Below are positions 55,398 through 63,195 of a stretch of 64,000 nt of DNA, in pieces. Source of the DNA: Methylobacterium planeticum (GTDB taxonomy: Bacteria; Pseudomonadota; Alphaproteobacteria; Rhizobiales; Beijerinckiaceae). The stretch is taken from contig NZ_VZZJ01000002.1 of the NCBI RefSeq assembly GCF_008806345.1, forward strand, positions 124,001 through 188,000, written 5' to 3'. Numbering within the stretch: position 1 is the first letter of the stretch; each line of letters begins with the position of its first letter. Position numbers and translations under genes: made by a program. Under the pieces are notes generated by a model. It was not told where the DNA came from. It worked only from the letters and a program-made list of their open reading frames with translations, and made no database searches.

Positions 55398-56399
55398 GTG
55401 GCCTCCCCCGCCGCGCCCGCTCGCAAGGCCGATCCCGGGTTCGATCGCAGGGCCGATCCGAAGCCGGACCGCACGCCCGAATCCCGGCCCGAATCCCGGG
55501 CCGACCCCCTGGCGAGCCCCGGCATCCACCTGTCCGGCGACGTCCTGATGGGCCTGCGCCACCTCGCCCGGCGCGGGGTCTCACCGGCGACGCGGACGCT
55601 CGCGGGGCTGCCGGGCGGGATCGTCACCCGGCGGCGCGGGCGCGGCTCGGAGCCCGACGACGTGCGGCTGTGGTCGGAGGGCGACGACCGCCGCCACATC
55701 GACCGCAACGCCACGGCCCGCACCGGCATCCTCCACGTGCGCACCCACCACGACGAGCGCGACCGCGCCGTGGTGCTCCTCGCCGATTTCCGGCCCTCCA
55801 TGCTGTTCGGCACCCGCCGGGCCCTGCGCTCGGTGGCGGCCGCGGAGGCCCTGACGCTGCTCGGCTGGCGCATCGTGGGGGACGGGGGCCGCATCGGCCT
55901 CGTCATCGGCGGCGCGGGCGAGCCGACCGCGATCCGCCCCGCCGGCGGCGAGCGGGCCATGACGGCGGTCACCGGGGCCCTCGCCCTCGCCCATGCCCGG
56001 GCCCTCGCGGCGAGCGAGGCCGCCGACACGCCCCTCGACGCGCTCCTGACCCTGGCGCAGAGCCTGCTGCCCTCGGGAGGGCACCTCGTGATCGCGAGCG
56101 CCCTCGACGCGCCGGGGCCGGATTTCGACCGGCTCCTCACGGTCCTGGCCGAGCGCCTCTCGATCCGCCTGCTCCTCGTCAGCGACGCCTTCGAGCGGAC
56201 GCGCCCTCCGGGGTTCTACCCCTTCGCCACCCCGGACGGCCGGCGCGGCACCGTGCAGGCGAGGCCGGCGGACCGCCTCGCGGCGGACGAGCGCCTGGCC
56301 GAGTACGCCCATCGCGGCATCGAGGGCCTGCGCCTCGACGTCGAGGCCGGCCCGGAAGCCTACGCCCCCCTGATGGAGCGCCTCGATGCGATCCTGTGA
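55398..56399 (+). CDS. DUF58 domain protein (MxaS-like)
   Basis: A 333-residue protein of the DUF58 family, a von Willebrand-like fold accompanying MoxR. RRHIDRNATARTG is the conserved DUF58 signature (DxRxIDxxxxAR type), preceded by GDVLMGLRHLAR and followed by VVLLADFRPSM, whose Asp sits where the metal site begins. Residues 10-35 are a low-complexity Asp/Arg/Pro/Glu stretch. It starts at GTG two bases after the moxR stop, so coupled translation is likely. Predicted cytoplasmic or membrane-peripheral client adaptor. Confidence 0.9.
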   Translation: MASPAAPARKADPGFDRRADPKPDRTPESRPESRADPLASPGIHLSGDVLMGLRHLARRGVSPATRTLAGLPGGIVTRRRGRGSEPDDVRLWSEGDDRRHIDRNATARTGILHVRTHHDERDRAVVLLADFRPSMLFGTRRALRSVAAAEALTLLGWRIVGDGGRIGLVIGGAGEPTAIRPAGGERAMTAVTGALALAHARALAASEAADTPLDALLTLAQSLLPSGGHLVIASALDAPGPDFDRLLTVLAERLSIRLLLVSDAFERTRPPGFYPFATPDGRRGTVQARPADRLAADERLAEYAHRGIEGLRLDVEAGPEAYAPLMERLDAIL

Positions 56400-56513
56400 G
56401 GCGGCGCGCACGGATCTCCGCCCCGCCGGGCCCGCCCGTCCCGGGGCGTTCGCCGTCCGGGCCGCGCGGGCGGGGGACGGCGGCGCGCGCATCCCCTCCC
56501 CCGGGAGGCCCGC

Positions 56514-56987
56514 ATGAACCCGGCCGACGCCCCCGTCAGCCTCGACCAGCTGCGGGGCCTGCACCTGCCGGGCGCGGCCGGGGCGATCCAGGGGGAGATC
56601 GTGGCGGCGGTGGCCCTCGGCTTCCTGGCCGCGCTCCTCGTCGGGCTGGTCCGCTCCTGGCGCGGGCGCCGGCGCGCCACCCTGCGCCGCGCGGCCCTGC
56701 GGGAGCTCGATGCCGCCCGGGCCCTCGAGCCGGAGGCGCGGCTCGTGGCGCAGGCGAGCCTGCTGCGCCGGGTCGCCCGCGGCCTCGAGGGCGACGCCGC
56801 CGCGACCGAGCGCGGGGAGGCCTGGGCCGCCCGCCTCGACCGGCTGTTCGCCACCGACTTCTTCAGCCGCGGCCCCGGGCAGGTCCTCGTCGGCGGGCTC
56901 TACCGCCGCCGCGCCGAGGCGGACGCGAACCTGTCGGGGACGCTCGACGCGGAACTCGCCCGGCTCCTCGCCCGGATCAAGGCCTGA
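56514..56987 (+). CDS. DUF4381-type small membrane protein
   Basis: A 157-residue protein with one helix (AAVALGFLAALLVGLV) after a short N-terminus holding LRGLHLPG, then a basic helical cytoplasmic part (RRAALRELDAARALEPEARL). Both the size and the L-R-x-x-H-x-P start fit DUF4381, which sits between DUF58 and von Willebrand genes in MoxR operons. GGGAGG six bases before the ATG supports the start; the 114-bp gap to the previous gene is the largest in the operon. It ends 4 bp before the next start. Confidence 0.8.
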   Translation: MNPADAPVSLDQLRGLHLPGAAGAIQGEIVAAVALGFLAALLVGLVRSWRGRRRATLRRAALRELDAARALEPEARLVAQASLLRRVARGLEGDAAATERGEAWAARLDRLFATDFFSRGPGQVLVGGLYRRRAEADANLSGTLDAELARLLARIKA

Positions 56988-56991
56988 CACG

Positions 56992-58032
56992 ATGAGCCTC
57001 CTGATGCCCGGCTGGCTCACGGCGCTCGCCTCGTCCTTCGATCTCGCGAGCCCGCTCGCGCTCCTCCTCCTGCCGCTGCCGTTCCTGATCGCCCGGCTGC
57101 TGCCGGCGGAGGCCGCCGGCAACAGCGGGGCCCTGCGGGTGCCCGCCTCCCTGGTCGGGCCGGTGCGCGCGAGCGCGCCGGTCGGGGGCCGCGGGCGCCG
57201 CCGCACCCTCCTGACCTGGACCCTCTGGGCCGCCCTGGTGGCGGCGCTCGCGGGGCCGCGCCTCGTCCTGTCGGCCAGCGCCCTCCCGGCCTCCGGGCGC
57301 GAGATCATGATCGCCATGGACCTGTCGGGCTCGATGGAGCGGCGCGACTTCGCGCTGGACGGCGAGACCGTATCCCGCCTCGCCGCGGTCAAGCGCATCG
57401 GGGCGGACTTCATCCGGCGCCGGGCGGGCGACCGGATCGGCCTCGTGATCTTCGCCGACCAGGCCTACGTCGCCGCGAGCCCGAGCTTCGACACCGCCAC
57501 CGTGGCGCACGCCCTGGAGGAGGCCAATATCGGCCTCGTCGGCCGCTCCACCGGCATCGGCGACGGGCTCGGCCTGGCGCTGCGGCGCCTCGACCCGAAC
57601 GATGCCGGCCAGGATGCGGGCGCCCGGGCCGGCCAGCCGGCGCCCTCCACCGCCAAGGTGGTGATCCTGCTCTCGGACGGGGCCAACAATGCCGGCCAGA
57701 CCCGGCCCACGGACGTGGCGGAACTCGCCCGCGACCTCGGCATCAAGGTCTACACCATCGCGCTCGGCCCCCGCGACCTCGCCAATGCCGACGGCGAGCA
57801 GGACGTGGTCGACGTCGAGACCCTGCGCGAGATGGCCCGGGTCAGCGGCGGCCAGTCCTTCCGGGTCAAGACCACCGAGGACCTGATCGCGGTGGCGGAC
57901 GCCATCGACGGGCTGGAGGGCGGCCGCGCCAAGGCGCCGCCGCTGCCGCTCCGCCGCGACCTCTGGCCCTGGCCCGCCGCCCTCGCCTTCCTGTGCGCGG
58001 CCGGCCTGCTGGCGACCCGGAGGGGCGCGTGA
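56992..58032 (+). CDS. von Willebrand A domain membrane protein (BatA/MxaC-like)
   Basis: A 346-residue protein: helices at about 20-38 and 74-95, a von Willebrand A domain with a complete metal-ion site (DLSGS at 110-114, Thr in GRSTGIGDGL, Asp in LLSDGANN), and a C-terminal helix (WPAALAFLCAAGLLA). The domain would face the periplasm and present a client to the MoxR machine. It overlaps the next gene by 4 bases (GTGA). Confidence 0.92.
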   Translation: MSLLMPGWLTALASSFDLASPLALLLLPLPFLIARLLPAEAAGNSGALRVPASLVGPVRASAPVGGRGRRRTLLTWTLWAALVAALAGPRLVLSASALPASGREIMIAMDLSGSMERRDFALDGETVSRLAAVKRIGADFIRRRAGDRIGLVIFADQAYVAASPSFDTATVAHALEEANIGLVGRSTGIGDGLGLALRRLDPNDAGQDAGARAGQPAPSTAKVVILLSDGANNAGQTRPTDVAELARDLGIKVYTIALGPRDLANADGEQDVVDVETLREMARVSGGQSFRVKTTEDLIAVADAIDGLEGGRAKAPPLPLRRDLWPWPAALAFLCAAGLLATRRGA

Positions 58033-58958
58033 GCCTCCTCGACGCCTACGCCCTGCTGCGGCCCTGGTGGCTCGCCGCCCTCCCCCTGGTGGGGCTGCTG
58101 GCCCTGCGGGCGGCCTGGCGCGCGGCGCCGCTCGGCGACTGGACCCGGGTGGTCGATCCGGCCCTGATGGCGCTCCTCGCCCGGCGGGGCGCGGTGCTCG
58201 GCGGGCGCCGGCAGGCGAACCTCGCGGCCGCCGTCGCGGCGGGGCTGATCGCCCTGGCGCTGACCGGTCCCGCCACCGAGCGCCAGGACGCCGCGACCTT
58301 CCGCAACCTCGACGCGACGGTGATCGTCATCGACCTGTCCCGCTCGGTCACGGAGGGCGGAAACCTCAAGGAGGTGCGCCAGGTCGCCCAGGGGGTGGCG
58401 GAGGCGGCCGGGACCCGCTCGGTCTCCCTCGTGGTCTACGCGGGCGACGCCTACCTGGCGACCCCGCCGACCACCGACCGCGACAGCTTCGCCACGACCC
58501 TGTTCGCCCTCGACGCCGACACCGTGCCCGACCGCGGCACCCATCCCGAGCGCGGCCTGGCGCTGGCCCGGCGCACCCTCGCGGAGGCCGCCGTGGTGGC
58601 GGCCGACGTGGTGCTGATCACCGACGGCGACGGGATCGGCGAGGCGGCGACGCGCGAGGTCGCGGCGATGCGGGCCAGGGGCTGGCACCTGCAGGGGCTG
58701 TTCGTGCCGGCGACCCGCGCCCTGCCGCCGGGCTCGCCGAAGCCCGACCGCACCGCCCTCGACGCCCTGGTGCGGGCGGGCGGCGGCACCACCGCCGATA
58801 TCGGCACGCCGAACCCCGTGCTCGCGGCGGTCGGCGCCAGCACGGCCCAGCACCTCGCGGCCGGGGGCTACACCGTGCTGGCCTTCGCCGATCTCGGGCG
58901 CTGGCTGCTGCTGCTGGCGGCGCTGCCGGCCCTCGTGCTGTTCCGCAGGAGCGCATGA
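58029..58958 (+). CDS. von Willebrand A domain membrane protein (BatB/MxaL-like)
   Basis: A 309-residue paralogue of the preceding gene with helices at about 12-30 and 62-80, the metal site DLSRS (102-106) with Asp in VLITDGDGIGE, and a C-terminal helix (LLLLAALPALVLF). It starts at GTG overlapping the upstream stop. The usual Thr of the second metal-site loop is not obvious (TVPDRGTHPERG may supply it). Its own stop overlaps a 19-codon frame that leads into the TPR gene. Confidence 0.9.
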   Translation: MSLLDAYALLRPWWLAALPLVGLLALRAAWRAAPLGDWTRVVDPALMALLARRGAVLGGRRQANLAAAVAAGLIALALTGPATERQDAATFRNLDATVIVIDLSRSVTEGGNLKEVRQVAQGVAEAAGTRSVSLVVYAGDAYLATPPTTDRDSFATTLFALDADTVPDRGTHPERGLALARRTLAEAAVVAADVVLITDGDGIGEAATREVAAMRARGWHLQGLFVPATRALPPGSPKPDRTALDALVRAGGGTTADIGTPNPVLAAVGASTAQHLAAGGYTVLAFADLGRWLLLLAALPALVLFRRSA

Positions 58959-59014
58959 CCATGAGAAGCGGCCTGAGCGTGAGACGCGGCCAGAGCATGG
59001 GGAGCGCCCGATGA
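58955..59014 (+). CDS. 19-residue coupling ORF in the MoxR operon
   Basis: MTMRSGLSVRRGQSMGSAR is encoded by a frame whose ATG overlaps the upstream TGA (ATGA) and whose TGA overlaps the next ATG (ATGA). AGGAG lies four bases before its ATG. It is built of two 18-bp imperfect repeats (MRSGLS/VRRGQS). It may be a spacer kept open for coupling rather than a functional peptide. Confidence 0.4.
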   Translation: MTMRSGLSVRRGQSMGSAR

Positions 59015-59982
59015 TCCAGGAGCGCATCGCGTCCGCGGTGGGCCGGGCCCTGCCGGGGCCGGGCGGCGTCCCGGGCGGCATCCCGGGCGCACTGCCGGCC
59101 CTCGCCCTCGGGATGTCGCGGCGCTGGCGGCGCTGGGCGCGGATCGGCGGCCTCGGCCTCGCGGGGGCGGCGATCCTCGGCCTCGCCCTGGTCTCGCAGC
59201 CGCGCACCGGCCTCGGGCGCCTGCTGATGGGCATCGGCCTGCCGGGCGCCGCCGCCGCGATCCTCGACGATCCGGCCTGGCGCGGGCCCGCCCTCTACGA
59301 GGCCGGGCGCTACAACGAGGCCGCCGCCCTCTTCCGCAACGGCGGGCGGCGCAACGCCTACAACCTCGGCAACGCGCTCGCCCGGGCGGGCGACTACCGG
59401 GGCGCGGTCGAGGCCTACGATGCCGCCCTCCAGTTCAACCCGCGCGACGCCGACGCCCAGGCCAACCGCTCGCTGGTGGCCCGGATGCTCGCCGAGGCGA
59501 TCGACCGGGGCCAGGGCGGCGGCATCGCCAACGGCACCGCCCAGTACGGCGCCCGCTACAACAAGACCACGAACCAGGACCAGAACGACGACATCCAGGC
59601 GAATTCGAGCGGCGAGGGCCTGGCCGGCAACAAGGAGTCGAGCGCGAGCTCCTCCCTGCCCGGCAACAGCAAGGTGGCGCGCCGCGGCAAGGCCGAGCAG
59701 CTCGCGATCGAGTCCGGCCGCGGCGAGGCGCGGGGCTCGGCGAGCGACGCGGCCGGGCGCGGCCGCACGGGCTCCGGCTCCGCCATGGTGGCGGCGGCCC
59801 CCGAGCGGGAGGTGCGCCGGGTGACGAAGAGCTTCGAGGCCCACGAGATCCGGCCCGACCGGCTCTGGCTCCAGACCCTGCCGGACGATCCCGGCCGCTA
59901 CCTGAAGCTGCGCCTCAAGGCCGAGCAGACCCGCCGCGTCGAGGCCGGCACGGCGATTCCGGCGGGGAGCAACCCATGGTGA
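59011..59982 (+). CDS. TPR-containing membrane protein (BatC/MxaK-like)
   Basis: A 323-residue protein with one membrane helix (46-64) and one to two TPR units (ALYEAGRYNEAAALFRNG, AYNLGNALARAGDYRGAVEAYDAAL, about 88-160). The following 130 residues are polar, Asn/Ser/Gly-rich and probably flexible (KTTNQDQNDDIQANSSGEG), ending in a conserved-looking EIRPDRLWLQTLPDDPGRYLKLRL block typical of BatC-like proteins. GGGGAG eight bases before the ATG. Its end overlaps the next gene by 7 bases. Confidence 0.88.
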   Translation: MIQERIASAVGRALPGPGGVPGGIPGALPALALGMSRRWRRWARIGGLGLAGAAILGLALVSQPRTGLGRLLMGIGLPGAAAAILDDPAWRGPALYEAGRYNEAAALFRNGGRRNAYNLGNALARAGDYRGAVEAYDAALQFNPRDADAQANRSLVARMLAEAIDRGQGGGIANGTAQYGARYNKTTNQDQNDDIQANSSGEGLAGNKESSASSSLPGNSKVARRGKAEQLAIESGRGEARGSASDAAGRGRTGSGSAMVAAAPEREVRRVTKSFEAHEIRPDRLWLQTLPDDPGRYLKLRLKAEQTRRVEAGTAIPAGSNPW

Positions 59983-61259
59983 GCCGGCGCGGTATCCTCC
60001 TGGGCACCCTCTTGGGCGCGCTCCTGGGCGCGCTCCTCGCCGGGGCGCCGGCCCGCGCGGTCGAGCCCGGCGACCTGACCCTGACGGTGACGCCGGAGCT
60101 CAACGGCAACGCGTCGCCCTTCTCCCGCGAGATGGTGCTGCTCAGGATCCACGGGGTCTACAAGCAGCCGATCCTGCTCGAGGAGGTGGTGCAGCCGACG
60201 CTGGCCAATTTCAGCTGGACCCAGCTCGGGCGCGACGGCTGGAGCAAGACCAAGCTGCCGGACGGGCAGAGCGCCATCGCGTTCGACCGGGTGATCGCGA
60301 TCTTCCCCCACCATCCGGGCGACTTCGTCATCGACCCCTTCACCCACCGGCTGACGATCAACGACGGCGGGGACCGCAAGGTGGTCGATGTCCGCTCCGG
60401 CCCGATCGCCCTCCCGGTCGCGACCTGGACCCAGCCGGCCGGCGGGCCCGACGCCAAGGACCCCTGGTGGCTGCCCGCCCGCGACGTCACCATCACGGAT
60501 TCCTGGAGCCCCGACCCCGAGACCGTGAAGATCGGCGAGACCACCCGGCGCATCGTCACCATCGAGGCGCAGGGGATGGTCGCCGAGGGCCTGCCGCCGC
60601 GCCCGGTGATGCGCACCCGCGGCATCCTCACCTTCGCGGGGCCGGTGACCCGCGAGACCCTGATCACCCCGCAGGGGCCCGTCGCGCGGGCGACCTACCA
60701 GTGGGACGTGCGGCCGGCGATCGACGACATCATTCCCCTCGACGCCATCGCGATCCCGTGGTTCGACACCGTCTCGCGCCGGATGCGCGAGGCCGAGATC
60801 CCGGCCCGCCAGATCGGCGGCGGCCTGCCCGACCGCGAGGAGGCCCCCCCGCCGGTCTCCGCCTCGCCCGCCGTGGCCGCGGCCGCCGGCCTCGCCGCCT
60901 TCGGGCTCGGCCTCGCCCTGATCGGCTTCGGCACGGGCCGGCGCCGCCTGCGCCTCGACGGCGCCCGGCGCCGGGCCCTGGCGCGGGCGGCCGCGGCCGG
61001 CGACGCGGCCGCCTTCCGGGCGGGGCTCGCCGAGGCCGGGCAGGCCGAGCCGGAGCTCGCCCGGCGCTGGCGCGCCCGCCCCGAGATCGCCGCCCCCCTG
61101 GCGGCCCTCGACCGCAGCCTCTACGCGCCCGGCGGCAGCGCGCCGCCCGACCTCTCCCGCCTCGCCCGCGCCCTGGCGCGGCCGGAGCGGATCACGCCGC
61201 CCGCCCTCCCGGCCGAGGACCGCCTCCCGCCCCTCGACGGCGCGGTGCGGCCGGGCTGA
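59976..61259 (+). CDS. BatD-like exported/membrane protein
   Basis: A 427-residue protein with signal peptide (to ARAVEP, residue 31), a large beta-rich periplasmic region (TLTVTPELNG onward, two Ig-like modules of about 120 residues) and a C-terminal helix (295-315, VAAAAGLAAFGLGLALIGFG) before a basic Ala/Leu-rich cytoplasmic domain of about 100 residues. This is the BatD layout, which completes the MoxR-von Willebrand complexes. It is the last gene of the operon; the YbaK gene begins 2 bp after its stop and may be cotranscribed though unrelated. Confidence 0.88.
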   Translation: MVSRRGILLGTLLGALLGALLAGAPARAVEPGDLTLTVTPELNGNASPFSREMVLLRIHGVYKQPILLEEVVQPTLANFSWTQLGRDGWSKTKLPDGQSAIAFDRVIAIFPHHPGDFVIDPFTHRLTINDGGDRKVVDVRSGPIALPVATWTQPAGGPDAKDPWWLPARDVTITDSWSPDPETVKIGETTRRIVTIEAQGMVAEGLPPRPVMRTRGILTFAGPVTRETLITPQGPVARATYQWDVRPAIDDIIPLDAIAIPWFDTVSRRMREAEIPARQIGGGLPDREEAPPPVSASPAVAAAAGLAAFGLGLALIGFGTGRRRLRLDGARRRALARAAAAGDAAAFRAGLAEAGQAEPELARRWRARPEIAAPLAALDRSLYAPGGSAPPDLSRLARALARPERITPPALPAEDRLPPLDGAVRPG

Positions 61260-61261
61260 CG

Positions 61262-61765
61262 ATGTCCAAGATAACGCCCGCGAAGACCGCGCCCGCGAAG
61301 ACCACCCGCGCGACCCAGGCCCTCGACCGGGCCGGGATCGCCTACAGCCTCCACGCCTACGCGTACGACCCCGCGGCGCCGCGCATCGGCCTGCAGGCGG
61401 CCGAGGCCCTGGGGGTGAGGCCGGACCACGTCCTCAAGACCCTGATGGCGGAGGTGGACGGCCGGCCCGTCTGCGTCCTCGTCGCCTCGGACCGGGAGGT
61501 CGCCCTGAAGCGCCTCGCCGCCGCCCACGGGGGCAAGTCCGCCGCCATGCTGAGGCCCGCCGAGGCCGAGCGCATCACCGGCTACCACGTGGGCGGCATC
61601 AGCCCCCTCGGGCAGAAGCGCCGGCTGCCGGTGCTGATCGATGCCGGCTCGATCGCGGGCCGCGACGCGGTCTACCTCAACGGCGGCGGGCGCGGCCTGC
61701 AGGTCCGCCTCGCGCCGGCCGACCTCGTGGCCCTGCTCGAGGCCCGCGTCGTGCCCCTCGCCTGA
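61262..61765 (+). CDS. ybaK: YbaK/EbsC-type aminoacyl-tRNA deacylase
   Basis: A 167-residue protein of the YbaK fold, which hydrolyses Cys-tRNA-Pro formed by prolyl-tRNA synthetase. DHVLKTLMAEVDGRPVCVLV contains the catalytic Lys, and GYHVGGISPLGQKRRLPVLID is the diagnostic block. The first 17 residues are a Lys/Thr/Ala-rich repeat (TPAKTAPAKTTRA). Two bases separate it from the BatD-like gene, the closest linkage possible without overlap. Confidence 0.94.
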   Translation: MSKITPAKTAPAKTTRATQALDRAGIAYSLHAYAYDPAAPRIGLQAAEALGVRPDHVLKTLMAEVDGRPVCVLVASDREVALKRLAAAHGGKSAAMLRPAEAERITGYHVGGISPLGQKRRLPVLIDAGSIAGRDAVYLNGGGRGLQVRLAPADLVALLEARVVPLA

Positions 61766-61861
61766 GGCGCGGTAACCCTTCGTTCACCCTGTCCTGCAAG
61801 GGTCGGGCGCCTGCAGGGGTCGGGCGTTCGATCCGGGGGATTGGTCATAGGGGGTTCGGTC

Positions 61862-62203
61862 ATGACGGCGAGGGGAGCGCGGCGCGGCGCGCTGGCGCTC
61901 GGCCTGATCCTCGCGGGCACGCCGCTCGCCGCCGCCGACCTGTTCGAGGCCGGCCCCGGCCCGGCGAGCCCCCGCTACTTCCCGCGCAGCGACGGCGACG
62001 AGACCCCGCCGCGCCTCCTCCGGGCGGCGCCCCGGCCCCTCGGCTGCCTGCCCCGCCGGGTGCCGGTGCCGACGAACGCCCCCGACGATCCGAGCTATGT
62101 CGGCTCGAATTACGGCCTGTCGAAGCCGAGCTATTACGGCCTGACGCCGCCGCCCGGCATCGACGATCCCTACGGGCGCCCGCTCCGGCCCTATTGCGGC
62201 TAG
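61862..62203 (+). CDS. Small exported protein, Pro/Tyr-rich
   Basis: A 113-residue protein with a signal peptide (ALALGLILAGTPLAAAD) and a mature part rich in Pro, Tyr and Gly (NYGLSKPSYYGLTPPPGIDD). Two Cys (PLGCLPR and the C-terminal YCG) may bond. AGGGGG eight bases upstream selects this ATG over one 21 bases earlier. Similar short exported proteins occur across Methylobacterium; function unknown. Confidence 0.65.
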   Translation: MTARGARRGALALGLILAGTPLAAADLFEAGPGPASPRYFPRSDGDETPPRLLRAAPRPLGCLPRRVPVPTNAPDDPSYVGSNYGLSKPSYYGLTPPPGIDDPYGRPLRPYCG

Positions 62204-62250
62204 CCACCGGGCGGACTTAAAGCTCCGGGCCGCACCCAAGGAGCCCGCCC

Positions 62251-63123
62251 GTGCGCCCGACCGAAGCCCTCTCCGGACATCCCCTCCCCGCCCGCATCAC
62301 CGATCCCGCGGCCCTGCGCGCCACGGTCGAGGCCTGGCGGCGCGCGGGCGAGAGCGTGGTGCTGGTGCCGACCATGGGGGCGCTGCACGCGGGCCACCTC
62401 GCCCTCGTGGCGCACGCCAAGGCGATCGGCCGGCGCGCGGTGGTGAGCATCTTCGTGAACCCGACCCAGTTCGGCCCGAACGAGGATTTCGCCCGCTATC
62501 CCCGCGACGTCGCGGCCGACCTCGCCGAGCTCGCCGGGCCCGGGGCGGACGCCGCCTGGACGCCCGAGGTCGAGACCATGTACCCGCCGGGCTTCGCCAC
62601 CCGCATCGCGGTCGCGGGCCTCAGCGAGGGGCTGTGCGGCAGCGTCCGGCCGGGGCATTTCGCGGGCGTCGCCACGGTGGTGACGAAGCTCCTCAACCAG
62701 GTCCGGCCCGACATCGCCCTGTTCGGCGAGAAGGACTTCCAGCAATTGCAGGTGATCCGGCGGGCGGTGCGCGACCTCGACCTCGGCGTCGAGATCCGCG
62801 GCGTGCCGACGATCCGGGAGGCGGACGGCCTCGCCCTGTCCTCGCGCAACCGCTACCTCGACGCGGCGGAGCGCGCCGTGGCGCCGCGGCTCCACGCGGT
62901 GCTGGCCCGCATCGCCGCCGCCCTGCGGGAGGGGGCCGCCGCCGCGCCGCTCCTCGCCGAGGGGGTCGCCGAGCTGTCGGCCGCGGGATTCGGCCCGGTG
63001 CAGTATCTCGAGGTGCGCGACGCCGAGACCCTGGCGCCCCTGGAGCGCGTCGCCGGCCCGGCCCGGGTGCTCGCCGCCGCCTATCTCGGCCGCACCCGGC
63101 TCATCGACAACGTCGCGGTCTAG
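62251..63123 (+). CDS. panC: Pantothenate synthetase
   Basis: A 290-residue ligase that joins pantoate and beta-alanine with ATP. VPTMGALHAGHLALV carries the HIGH-like motif, SIFVNPTQFGPNEDF and GLCGSVRPGHFAGVATVV bind pantoate, FGEKDFQQLQVIRR holds the KDxQQ block, and LSSRNRYL is the KMSKS equivalent. It starts at GTG with AAGGAG seven bases upstream. panB is not in the window. Its stop codon begins the tandem hairpin repeat shared with the convergent esterase gene. Confidence 0.97.
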   Translation: MRPTEALSGHPLPARITDPAALRATVEAWRRAGESVVLVPTMGALHAGHLALVAHAKAIGRRAVVSIFVNPTQFGPNEDFARYPRDVAADLAELAGPGADAAWTPEVETMYPPGFATRIAVAGLSEGLCGSVRPGHFAGVATVVTKLLNQVRPDIALFGEKDFQQLQVIRRAVRDLDLGVEIRGVPTIREADGLALSSRNRYLDAAERAVAPRLHAVLARIAAALREGAAAAPLLAEGVAELSAAGFGPVQYLEVRDAETLAPLERVAGPARVLAAAYLGRTRLIDNVAV

Positions 63124-63195
63124 GCGACGGGCCTCCGTCGCGGTCTAGGCGACGGACATCCGTCGCGGATTAGGCGACGGGCCTCCGCCCGGCCC
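63121..63195. repeat. 25-bp tandem hairpin repeat bridging two gene ends
   Basis: Units start with TAGGCGACGG at 63121, 63146 and 63171. In the first, TAG is the panC stop; the third lies within the esterase coding region. GCGACGG and CCGTCGC form 7-bp stems with four-base loops at 63124-63141 and 63149-63166, so the two complete units are tandem hairpins that could terminate both convergent genes. Confidence 0.85.
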
